From: Paragorgia papillata
Lineage: Eukaryota; Cnidaria; Anthozoa; Scleralcyonacea; Coralliidae
NCBI GenBank assembly: GCA_035771165.1
Contig: JAWNZC010000121.1
Span: 62,001 to 126,000 of the forward strand
Length of the DNA stretch: 64,000 bases
Direction: 5' to 3'
The translations under genes and the position numbers were made by a program. Positions 20,413 through 31,018 of this stretch are shown here, piece by piece. Numbering within the stretch: the first letter of the stretch is position 1; every line of letters begins with the position of its first letter. Under the pieces are notes generated by a model. The model did no database searches. It worked only from the letters and a program-made list of their open reading frames with translations, and was not told where the DNA came from.

Positions 20413-23400
20413 TTACAACTTCAGTTCTAATCTTCGATTGCCAAAGGAAAATTTATTTATTACATCTTGAACATCAGGTTCAATTTCCTGATGAATTTGC
20501 ATGAGTGCAAGGCCATTCAAGCGGGTTTCAACCATAGTGCTCCTGTTATAGGTTTTTAACATACGTAAAGCTGAGATGGAACGCTCACACTCACAGGATG
20601 TTACAGGGAGAGTAGCTAAGATACGAAGAGCTATTTTGATGTTTTCAAATGCATCAAAATTTAAAGCCTTAAGCGTAGAAGCAGCACTGTCAGGTCGTGA
20701 CCCCTTGTAAGTTTCCCAATATTTTTGCCACAGCTCCAATTCAGCATCCAATGCCAAGGCATTTGGAAGATCGTCTTCATAAAAATTGGTGAAGATTTTA
20801 AATTTTTCTTTCCAACTCTGATCATCTGAATTGCAGGTATTTAACAAAGAAATCATTTTGGAAGGTACAACACTGAAACCATAGTAAGCATTAACCTTAC
20901 TGAAGTCAAATCTAGTTTTGAGATCAGAGTTCAGGTGGTCTACGAGTGGAATTGTAATAACCCTCTTATAGTATTCAGAGGCATTGGAGGCTGGGAGGTT
21001 ACATCTGGTAGTCTGTCGGCTAGCAATTCTTGGCATTTTCTCTTCTATGTCAACTTTAGCGGCCAAAGCAACTGCTTGGCTGTACCAGGTGTCATGGTAA
21101 AAATTAATTTGATCTCACACTCTAATTCCTAAACCTTTTAGTGCATCAATCAAATGCATGCCATCCATGACATCATTGACTTTAGACTGTAGCAACTGAG
21201 TTACAGGTAGAGTCAAGTCCAAAATATTCCTACTAATAACAAGAGCAACAATAAATTGAAAAGAAGAAATTAGTGCTAAAAAAGATGTTGCTTTAGATGA
21301 AGTGGCTGGGTTACACACTCTCTCAGCATTTAAGCTCATTTCACTTAAAGTAAAAAAAATTGGGACAAACAATTCCTGGAACAAATCCATTCCATCAACT
21401 CGCTCAATCCACCTTGTCCTACAAACATCTTTTAATTTCATTTTGTTTGAATCTGGGCAATATTTTAGAACATTTTTCTCAAGAAGCATTTGGCGTCCAT
21501 CTGACAAGTTAAAAAAGTATGACAATTCCTTGATTTGAGTGAAGGCATTTCTTACTAGAGGAACAGAACAAGAATTGCATATTGCTAAATTTAATCTATG
21601 ACTATAACAATGAGTGTATATTGCTTTCGAGTTTAGACGTAATATGTGAGCTGAAAGACCATTGATGTGACCAGCAACAGCTCCAGCTCCATCATACCCT
21701 TGGCCTCTACAATCATTAACATTTAAAGATAGATCAGTCAGTGCATCCAAAATAAGTTTGGCAAGAGCTGCACCAGATAAACCCCATCTGCAGTGCAAAA
21801 ATCGTACAAAATCTTCCCTTATGTTTCTATCGTCATCAACGAAACGCAAAACAAGAGACATTTGCTCTTTATTTGAAGAATCTGCTGCTTCATCTGCAAT
21901 AATACTAAAAAATTTGTTTCTTTTAACTTCATCAACAATCTTTTCAGTAATAACCTGGCCACAACATTTGATTAAGTCATTTTGAGTGGTCTTGGAAATA
22001 TAGGAAGCATTTTTTGGACAATTTTTTAAATGTTCTTCGATGACACTATCACCCCCTCGAACCCTATAATGCAAAAGTTCAACAAAATTACCAACACCTC
22101 CTTGGGAGTAGGACCCAACCTCAGGATGATATTTTGAATCATCACGATGTCCTCGCAATGGCAAACCAAGACGACCACACAGCTTAATGGTATCAACAAT
22201 TGGTACAAGCTTTTTCCGGTTTTCAATAATTTGTTTCTTTGCATTCTCATCAACCATTACATCAATTGGTTGGATCTCACCCGATGCTTGACCAATAAGT
22301 TTTGTAAATAAATTTGATGTACTTTCATGCAATCCTGCTTTTGAAATAGCCTTCGACCCCAAACCAACATGGCGTCTAAAACAAGCACATGCATCATTCC
22401 AGTATGACATTGGCTCAGAAAATAGTTTTCTAATTTTTGTATTTTTTACTGGATACCGATCCCCAAACAAGACACAAGGAAGACAAAATGCACCATCTAA
22501 ACTAGGAGAGTAACATAACCATGAGTAATCTTTGAACCATTTATAAAGAAAAGATCTACCATCAGTTCTTGGAAAAGAAAAAGACTCGTCAGGCTTAAAA
22601 ACATTTTGGATGAGGTCTAATATCTGTGTATTGTCCATATTTTTGGCTTTTGCTCTGAAATATGCAACATCATATTCATGTCTTAAAATTAAAGTAGGCT
22701 TTGGTGTAAGAATGGATTTCTTCTTACTAGCACCTTGCTGCCCACTTGAACTTGTACTAGGTAAAATTACTTTATTACCAACTGTATTAGATTCTGCTTG
22801 AACAGTAGAAGCAGGTGAGAAAAAAGAAGAAATTTTAGGGGAGGCATCCTTACCAGTGCCCCTAACAGGAGCAACATTACAACTTCGCTTTAGAATTTGT
22901 GGAGCTGCCTGCCGTGCCTTCCTTTTCACCCTAGTTACCCCAAAGACAATAGGCACAAAATGGTTTGGTTTAAATACTTCACCAGCAGTGACTGCACCTT
23001 CAAAACTAAACAGTATATGTAGATCATCAGATGCAGTTGCCAAAGGAAGACGAGGGTTTACTTGTTGATTAAATAGTAATTTAAACCTAAGTTCTCCACA
23101 GTCCGGATAGAACAAAGTAATATTTCTATTTGTAACTGAAGAGAGACCAAGTATACAAAGAAAGCTTGCCCATTTTTTATTCTCACAGTTGGAAATGGCT
23201 TCCACCCTAACTAGGTTTTCTCCAGATAAACCAGAATCCAAGCTATCAAATGAAACGGACATAGGCAAAAGATTGTTTACACTACTACATACTTTCTCTT
23301 TGTGCTTTGCAAAGATAGAATGAAAAGATGGATGATTACAATAAAAGGTGGCATTTAAAAAAAGCTCAATTGATACCGTAACCCTCAGTGTTTCAACAAG

Positions 23401-24040
23401 GGAATTATCTCCTACCAAGGCCAAGGACGCAGAGCTATAAAGACAATTCCCAGAAGCTTCAGACCTAAAATATTAAGATAACATAATTCCATCAGAAATC
23501 TTGAACTGAGGACGAATGTAAACTACTGTGGAAAGGCAATCTGTGACAAATAATACAAAATTTGTAGTACTTCGCATACTAGCGAGTATCTAGAATTGAG
23601 ACACTACTAAGTAGACGTATATACATAATACATGAAGCTTTAGCGTTGGTTTATGAATATTAATAAAACCAGTGTGCTCTGCTCAACGCAGATTATGCTA
23701 ATATGAAAGGATATCTAATCAACAAAGGAAGCTAACATGACAGGCAGACTAAGTAACATCGATATTGAATTCATATTGATAAACCACTGTATAGATAAGC
23801 TTACCTTAGAGCGACATATGGCTTGCTCTTGTCCGCCTTCACGTGCTGTGGTAAATAAGTCGTCTCAGCACCGATATCTCGGTATAATGTCTTCCCAATC
23901 TTCGGGAAATGCTCTCCGGCCGCCAGTACTCGACAAGCACTCATTCTCGCAGACAAATCAACATACATTTGCCGCAAAAGGACATCATCGTTGCTTTTTA
24001 AAGCACACAACGCACGACCTAACAAGCATGTAGAAGCCAT
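20413..24040 (-). pseudogene. OTU-domain / TTF zinc finger / DUF4371 hAT transposase with one internal stop
   Basis: Two exons: 24040-23805 (MASTCLLGRALC to PYVAL plus two bases) and 23464-20413, joined in phase, 1,095 codons. Directly after the junction comes SGNCLYSSASLALVGDN, the Cys-box of OTU cysteine proteases, followed about 150 residues later by NHFVPIVFG, matching the OTU His motif. Next are a TTF-type zinc finger (WLCYSPSLDGAFCLPCVLFG), then the DUF4371/RNase H-like hAT core with IIADEAADSS, GQGYDGAGAVAG and HCYSHRLNLAIC, and the C-terminal dimerisation segment (CECERSISALRMLKTYNRST, GLALMQIHQ). The frame is broken only by TGA at 21115-21117; the next 16 codons and the remaining 217 are in the same frame. 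The element was therefore recently active or is still read through. The OTU fusion is discussed under findings. Confidence 0.85.
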
Positions 24041-24169
24041 GATCGAACAGAATTAGACTGAACGAAGACCTTGCAGACCGCATTTTGCAGGGTTCCGGTA
24101 CGGCATACTTTCGGCAAAGCAATCAACCAATCAGATTCAACGATTCGCCTCGTTTTAGCCAATCACAAT

Positions 24170-24480
24170 GGCTAAATCGGCCTAAATCCTGCAAAAATCT
24201 AAACCAGTCAGCGCTCGCGATTTGGCTGTTTTGGACCAATGAGAATGGCTAAATCGGCCTAAATCCTGCAAAAATCTAAACCAGTCAGCGCTCGCGATTT
24301 GGCTGTTTTGGACCAATGAGAATGGCTAAATCGGCCTAAATCCTGCAAGAATCGGCCTAAATCCTGCAAGAATCGGCCTAAATCCTGCAAAATCTAAACC
24401 AGTCAGCGCTCGAGTTTTGGCTGTTTTGGACTAATGAGAATGAGAATGGCTAAATCGGCTTAAATCCTGCAACACGTAAC
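24170..24480. repeat. About 95-bp tandem repeat near the transposon right end
   Basis: Units of AATGGCTAAATCGGCCTAAA, CCTGCAAAAATCTAAACCAG, GCGATTTGGCTGTTTTGGAC occur about three times, with a smaller internal duplication of GAATCGGCCTAAATCCTGCA. It lies just upstream of the transposase start, so these may be transposase-binding subterminal repeats (inference). Confidence 0.8.
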
Positions 24481-24599
24481 GTTACGTAATGTTACTTCAC
24501 TTCTAAGCATAAATATAATATAATATAAAATACAATTTTCGCTTAACAATTTTCACGTTAGTCATCTGACTTACTTGACTAACGCTAAATCCGCCCCTG

Positions 24600-25276
24600 A
24601 CTGGTCTGCAAACACACACTCATACACCACGGATACACGTATGGGCAAGTCGATTCTGTTATTAATTCTGTTTGAATATGACCAGCTGTCGTATTAAGCA
24701 TCTTAATCCGGAAAAGGCTAAAAAATCTGATTAAAGAAGAATTTGCGGCATATCTCTCTGAAAGCTACAGTGACAGAGTACAGTACAAAAGAAAAGAAAC
24801 TGAAATGTTGACTGATTAGGCTAGTGGCACTAGTAGTGCAGTAGAGTAATATGATGTTATGAACAAAGTAGGAAGCTCGTCTTATAATAGCGATATTATC
24901 AGATATGATTTGATTGGCTATATATATGTGCTGGAATAATCCCTACATTTTTTATGGATATGAAAACTTTGTTAATTCCTTCCCTATCATATGGTTCGTT
25001 TTCGAACCAAGAAGACCTTAGTATTTTACTCCAGACGATTTTACTTGTCAACGGCAGAGTCCTCGGTAAATGGATTACAATACATGATCAAGTCGGTTTT
25101 CTTTGTTGACGTACCGCAGTTTTTATACAGGTTTTCAACTGTCGTCACAAGCTCTTTTCTTATTGAATTCTCTAGACTAAACCTCCTTGATTACTATTGC
25201 TAATAAACTTCGAGTTAACATGCATACACTTATAGGTTTATTTGTATACACTATACCGCTGTTAAGCTGGATTTGC
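24600..25276. other. No feature recognised
   Basis: Unique-looking AT-rich sequence right of the transposon; short frames only. Confidence 0.4.
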
Positions 25277-25397
25277 ACTAAGACCCCGTTTACACTAGAG
25301 CAAAAGTATCCGGATTCACATTGATTTTCATCCTCATGGGAATAAAAAACAATGTGAATCTGGATAGTTTTGCTCTAGTGTAAACGGGGCCTAAGTG
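25277..25397. repeat. 120-bp palindromic element
   Basis: Arms CACTAAGACCCCGTTTACAC and the inverse GTGTAAACGGGGCCTAAGTG continue through TAGAGCAAAAGTATCCGGAT / ATCTGGATAGTTTTGCTCTA. Arms of about 50 nt, small loop. Confidence 0.85.
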
Positions 25398-25747
25398 TAA
25401 AATGTCGCGCGCTCGACTTTTCTGTTGTACAAATTGAATAGTTTTCTACTTCGTTCCACATCGTTGGACATGATGACATCCTTGAACGCCAAATCATAAA
25501 ATCCCATATCGATCTCTCAAAAAAGTGATATACTCAAAACAAAACTTTCTCAAGCAGATTGAAACACTGCTATGAGATGTCAATCCACAGCTTATTTCTG
25601 GTTACAACCGTCTCCAATTTAGTATCAGGACGTGGTTGAGACCGCAGCACTTCCTGCATGGCGACTTGCGAGACGGTAAGTAACTTCTCGTAATTTTACT
25701 AAAAGCGAGCTAGCCAGGATGACATTGCCAGCAGGAGTATTTGACCT

Positions 25748-25842
25748 TTTAACTCTTTCCTGTCCGAATTTGGTCTCTGGCTAACGCCAGACGATTTTAT
25801 TCACCTCTGGGGAAGCCCTTGGACAGGAATGAGTTAACTACT
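25748..25842. repeat. Foldback MITE, family M1, single copy
   Basis: TTAACTCTTTCCTGTCCGAA ... CTGGCTAACGCCAGACGATT ... TTGGACAGGAATGAGTTAAC. It ends only about 60 bp before the TNF-receptor promoter elements. Confidence 0.85.
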
Positions 25843-25865
25843 TATGCATGCAGATATTCTATTTG

Positions 25866-25946
25866 TCCAATGGCAATGACGTCATTTCGGTGGTCATAGG
25901 TTACTATAAAACCCCCTCGAAGTATCAAATTTTAATACAGTCAGTT
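25866..25946 (+). promoter_or_regulatory. Core promoter of the TNF-receptor gene
   Basis: In order: CCAAT at 25867-25871, a perfect CRE palindrome TGACGTCA at 25877-25884, TATAAAA at 25905-25911 and an Inr-like TCAGTT at 25941-25946. The spacing from TATA to Inr (about 38 nt) is slightly long. The CRE suggests CREB/ATF-type control (inference). Confidence 0.55.
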
Positions 25947-26028
25947 CCGGCCCTAGTCCTCTGAAGTTTAATACCTTTATCGAAAGAAAGTGATTGTACT
26001 TCGCAAGCAACATCTCTCGAGTTTTTTG
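25943..26028 (+). other. Probable 5'-UTR exon 1 of the TNF-receptor gene
   Basis: Runs from the Inr to a strong donor (TTTTTTG/GTGAGT at 26028/26029). The coding start lies in the next exon, whose acceptor (TTTTAG at 31001-31006) precedes the ATG by 12 nt. The intron is about 5 kb. Confidence 0.45.
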
Positions 26029-26029
26029 G

Positions 26030-27050
26030 TGAGTCTTCCTCTATATTCGTATAGTCAATTCGTCTAGGAACAGGAGGTTTTTAGAACATTAACACCAGAC
26101 AACTGACGCCGGTTTTCAAATAGCTATAAGACGGCGAGACTTACATGTGTATAATAATTAATGTATAGCTTGTCAGATATTTAGTTGAGAAAGAATCTCT
26201 AACAGATGGATACTTATACTAGTAGCCTAATATCTAATCACACATGCACGTGTCTAAAACTGACGACTTGTTAAATGGCTATAGTATGTACTAATGTATA
26301 TAATTATAGAGATGCTTCAGACTTAAATACGGTAACTTGTTTGTTATAGAAAAATGCGCTGAGCTTGCAGGTTTTTTTAAAGTGCTCTCTCAAGGTGTTG
26401 TCTCTGCAAGAAATCGTGTCGACTGTTCTTATTTTGTATCAGCCAACTGATAGTAACATTGTAATAACGTTGTTCGTTGCTTGAAAGTAGCAGTTTCTGG
26501 GTTCATTGTCAAATTTGTGTATTGTAAGCCAAACAAGTTTGTATACATTGTCGGGCACATTCGAAACAGTAGGAAATATTGACTTACATAATATCACGTA
26601 TGCATGCGTGGCCTTTGTTCGGATTGTATAAGGTATAACTAAGTCTAAGACTACGAGAATATAGATCAGTCCCAAGAATTGAAAGGCAGTAAACTTTGAA
26701 AAGTCGATACAAAATATTTATAGAGTATTAGCTTTTTTGTGAATAACAATTGATAATCCGTCCGAGGTGAACCTTATAATATTTAAAAGCTTTTACATTA
26801 CTAATAGTTATATACTACATGCATATTTGAACAGAGAAATGGTTATGATAAGGCATATATTGAATGCCATACTCTATAATTTCAACTACTGCATTGGCTC
26901 ACTTGCTCAAATAATCAATTTAATATAACACATATTAATTATATGGCGGTCTTGACAAAATGGTCTTTCATTAGATCAATTTCAAGATAAAATGCCGTGC
27001 ATTATCAATGTTGTGGTATATGAAAAAATAGATGTTGTATACTTCTCAGA
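26030..27050. other. TNF-receptor intron 1, first kilobase: nothing recognised
   Basis: AT-rich, short frames only. Confidence 0.4.
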
Positions 27051-27059
27051 TTTTTGGGA

Positions 27060-27255
27060 ACGGATTATTAACATTTTGAAGCCTGAAGAGGAGTCTTTAG
27101 TATTTTATTCTGGCTATATAACAGACGATTTTATTCAGCACAGGTAGAGGTCCATGCAGCCCCAAAATGTTAAAATATATCTGGTTTTAACACGGCACCA
27201 GACGATTTTATTCAGCACAGGGAGAGGTTTAGGCCTCAAAGTCAGTGTTAACATT
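27060..27255. repeat. Two adjoining copies of foldback MITE family M2
   Basis: AACATTTTGAAGCCTGAAGA ... CAGACGATTTTATTCAGCAC ... CCCCAAAATGTTAAA, then a second partial copy ending AAAGTCAGTGTTAAC. Both have the core shared with M1. A further copy is at 28438-28540. Confidence 0.75.
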
Positions 27256-27659
27256 CAGAGAAAGCGAAACTAACGAGTTTTCAATCTATTTTATGATAGC
27301 TTACGAGAAGTTTCTTATAAAAACAAAGTAAGTAGCCATGATTATTATAAGTAGAAGCACTGCCTAAATCGAAACCAAAGGCACATGCCGCTTATACCAA
27401 AGGTCAAAATACATCAGTACAAAGTCAGGAGATAATTTAGCTATACCATTGCATCGTTGCATGCATGTAGCAAAAATCAGGAATATCATGATTCATAAAA
27501 TCAGATTTTTGCCTATATATGATCTGTAACGATTTATTCCGTCTATTTTAATTATTAGGTTTATGGGCCAGCATGCAAGTATGTCTTACTAAATTTTAGA
27601 ATTGAATTAACTTTAGATGTCTTAATCTAACTTGTCAAACGTTTATATATATATATACG

Positions 27660-27920
27660 GTTTCTTATGCAGTTTATTTGCGGTACATTTTTCAGTTAAA
27701 TTTCGAGTCTTCCGTGTTTTACTATTTTACTATGAAAATTGAAACTGAACTGCCACGCTACTGTCCTATACGAGTTTCCGCTAAACAAACATCACTGACT
27801 AATTCAACTGAAGATCTTTTACTGAGTCAAACATCACTGACTAATATAATTGAAGATCTTTTACTGAGTAATACCATTATTAAAAAGTTAAAATTGTCCT
27901 TCAGTAGCATTTTGTAAAAA
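27660..27920. repeat. 57-nt tandem duplication in an open frame
   Basis: ACATCACTGACTAATTCAAC plus TGAAGATCTTTTACTGAGT is present twice in a 79-codon plus-strand frame (27678-27917). No splice context or similarity supports a gene. Confidence 0.4.
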
Positions 27921-28094
27921 TATATAGAGATAAAATCAATTGAGGCCAAGTAGCTATACTGTTTAAAATATATTTATTCGTTTGAGCTTTCGTCGTCTAC
28001 GACATCATCACCGTCGTAGACGACGAAAGCTCAAACGAATAAATATATTTTAAACAGTAGCTACTTGGCCTCAATTGATTTTATCTCTATATAT
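27921..28094. repeat. 174-bp nearly perfect palindrome
   Basis: Left arm TATATAGAGATAAAATCAAT ... GCTTTCGTCGTCTACGAC and right arm its inverse through ATTGATTTTATCTCTATATA, with a loop of about 10 nt (ATCATCACCG). Arms are about 80 nt and differ by a 4-nt gap. It lies in intron 1 of the TNF-receptor gene, so the pre-mRNA would carry an uninterrupted hairpin. Confidence 0.9.
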
Positions 28095-28437
28095 TAATAC
28101 CATTATTGTTTGGAAGATGAAGTACAGCGAACAGGCGGTGCACATATCAGACCGTAGAACTGATCGACCCATACATGTACTCTCTATAATGCAATGTAGA
28201 TGTTCAGCAAAAAAAAACAGGAACAGAACAGCGATTTTAATAAATGATATTAAAAGTGAAACAGCATTCTATTATTTATATATAATCAGTATAAACGAAA
28301 AGTTGAAAACATGTTTATGTAATTATAAACTTATCATTGTTACATGTGGATCTTTGTAGGGAATATTTAACTGTACAGCCTACAGGCTTGTATATATATA
28401 TACATGTCGTTTGGATACTGCATAACATGAAACAAAC

Positions 28438-28540
28438 ATTGTAACACTTTGCAGCCTGAAGACGAGTCTTTTAGTATTTTATTTTAACGCCAGATGCACA
28501 GGGAGAGGTCCAGGCCTCAACGCGTGTTAAAACGTTGGTA
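28438..28540. repeat. Foldback MITE, family M2
   Basis: GTAACACTTTGCAGCCTGAA ... TTAACGCCAGATGCACAGGG ... CCAGGCCTCAACGCGTGTTA. The core is shortened. Confidence 0.65.
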
Positions 28541-28607
28541 ACATGAAGTAAAAATGTTAGAAACAATAAAACTGTCTCCCAACAATCATATATTATATAT
28601 ATATACA

Positions 28608-28821
28608 CAAATGGACGTAGAACGACTCAACAAATTTGATTAGGCATATTTATTACTATTTAGTTTCGTACCACGAGATGTGGCACTCTTCAGATAAAAC
28701 GGCCGTTTATATTAGGCCGTTTTATCTGAAGAGTGCCACATCTCGTGGTACGAAACTAAATAGTAATAAATAATATATGCCTAATCAAATTTGTTGAGTC
28801 GTTCTACCTCCATTTGTTTAA
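28608..28821. repeat. 214-bp perfect palindrome, family F5
   Basis: Arms of about 100 nt run from AAATGGACGTAGAACGACTC through TTCGTACCACGAGATGTGGC to AGATAAAACGGCCG and back. The right arm continues outward (TTAATATGCTCTGGGTATCC) into a (TA)n tract at 28878-28916. A half copy lies at 17.05 kb. Confidence 0.9.
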
Positions 28822-28879
28822 TATGCTCTGGGTATCCATTGAGCACTCTGCCAAATGTTATTATAACCTACTCAACCTA

Positions 28880-28919
<40 letters not shown>

Positions 28920-28999
28920 CCGATAGCTCTATTTCAGTATTCAGTTATTTTGCCAAGTTTAATGAAATTATAATAATGATAAAAAAATAGTAGTAAATA

Positions 29000-30290
29000 G
29001 CAAGGAAGCCCAAATAGAAACCTGCATAAGACAGGCTTATAAAGACTTCTGCTACTCCAAAGCTTTTGTTGGAATTATCCGTCTTGTCTCAGACAAACCT
29101 ATATAACGTTGTTTTTTCTCGAGATGTCAAAACACGAGATACCATTTGATTGAAATATCCATTTTAATTTCTGAAGTCTGCATGCTACTTGCTAAGGACT
29201 TATAAGATTGTGTTTATGCATATCTTTTTGTACTTATAAAGGAACCCGTAATTATACTGTGCATAGAATTTCCTACAATTACAAAATTATTAATGTATAT
29301 AAGACAAACGTTTGACGTCAAGCGCCATCTCTACAATAACATTTTCAACTTTTTTTAATTATCTTATCATTGTATTCGCTTCGTAAGGGGCAAGTGGCCT
29401 ATAGTTAGACTTTTGTTGCAGAATATTTGCGACAAACATATATTTCAATTACCGACATTTCCTTTTTGTTCATAACTTAGTTTTATACATCTGTTCACCG
29501 TAACTTAGAAAATAATCATTCATTCTGCCTAGTGTTTGATGGAAGAGTGTCGAACAAACGCAGAGTGATGCATATACATGCATGTGAACTTGAAATTTTT
29601 AACATTTCATGTTATTAGCAGCATTAATCATTAACTTCAGTGTTTCACAGTACCAATTTAAACACAGCATATAAACAAAGATATGACAAGGTTGAAATAT
29701 GATATGGTTTAAACTGGAAAAGTATTATGACTGTCGGAGAAATGTTTGGACGAAAAGTTGTTTAAGATTTGTATTATTAAGCAAAGAACCACAAAAGCAG
29801 TACGAGTCCTTGAAAAAAATGTGTAAACACCGCATATTTAGAATAGCTGTAGATGATAACCAAATAAGTTTCCTGTTGTGAACGGCTGACTGATTGCCGT
29901 CAGTTGTTTCGTATATCTTAATCCGATTCTTCAATCCATTGCAAGTTCGAAATAAGTAGTATATTAAGTATTAAGTATATAACCATCTGTAGTGACTGAG
30001 TTGTATTTCCCCAAAAATCTTTTAATTTTACGACCAAATATATTGTGGGGTTTTTGAGTCCCGTTTTTCATAAAAATTTAAAGCACTCGATCATCATTCA
30101 AAACACTGCAAGAAGGCTTTGTTTACAACACACTGTTCTGTAGAATCTTAGCAAATAGTTATTGTTAAGCTTTTGTTTATGTTAACAAATAGTCAAAAAA
30201 TGCTAGCACAAACGACTCTGGATTTTTACCGACGTGATACCGCCTTGTGATCTTCGGTCAATAATTAACATAAGACAAGAAGTAGAGCTA
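29000..30290. other. No feature recognised
   Basis: AT-rich intron sequence; only short unsupported frames. Confidence 0.4.
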
Positions 30291-30860
30291 TATTGGCTCG
30301 AAACGTTAGACTACTACGTTCTCTGTTTCGGCAGTATATCAAACCTTACTATATTTCGATTGTTGTTTCAACACTGCCTACGCAGCATGCTACTTTTATT
30401 TCACTGTAGAGATGTTGTGTAATAAATTATTGTTATTTAAACTATTCCGACGGATGCATGCACCCTTGGTCCAAAGTACACCCCGTAGTTTTGAACATAA
30501 TTTTAAATACTCCCACACGTAAATAATTGTGCAAGCGGAAATCGAGATTGTCTAGTATGAGTTGAAACCGTATAGTTTGAAGAAGTCACTCAGCGAAAGA
30601 CGTTCCGTTGTGACTGATCAGATACTTTAACACTTCCAATAGTTCCATGCTTTTGAAAGTGTGCTATTCTTTATTGCGAGCTGTTACTCGTTGAAATCAC
30701 ACACTCAGGTGAGAGATATATTACAGGTGCGAAATCCTCTTTCAAATCACAGATGGGCGATATAGTAAGGTTATAATCCTCGTTGAAATCACATGCAGGT
30801 GCGCGATATAGTAAGGTTATATAAATCCTATTCAGATACCTTACTATATCGCAACTGTGA
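30290..30860. repeat. F2 fragment and short inverted repeats
   Basis: 30294-30400 matches the right half of F2 (GACTACTACGTTCTCTGTTT, TCAACACTGCCTACGCAGCA). 30690-30860 contains GTTGAAATCACATGCAGGTG twice and an inverted CACCTGTGATTTCAAC-like segment with GCGATATAGTAAGGTTAT arms. Confidence 0.6.
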
Positions 30861-31018
30861 TTTCAACGAGCGAACTAAATAAAATACAGATGTTTTTACT
30901 CGTTTGTATTAAAATATACAATATCGATCTGAAATTACCAAACAGGTTTACCATAGTCTATATAATATTCTACAAACCAATTTTAATACCATATCTTTTG
31001 TTTTAGGTGTTGGGAAAA

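Larger units (their letters stand above)
19266..24599. mobile_element. 5.3-kb hAT-type DNA transposon with 5-bp target duplication
   Basis: Left end CAGGGGCGGATCTAGG and inverted right end CGCTAAATCCGCCCCTG. Both sides carry ACTGG (19261-19265 and 24600-24604). A 5-bp duplication fits the hAT5-type branch better than the classical 8-bp hATs. The single large gene runs on the minus strand. Two tandem-repeat blocks lie inside the ends (19.78-20.23 kb, 24.17-24.48 kb). The left end is related to the isolated end at 59.84 kb. Confidence 0.85.
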
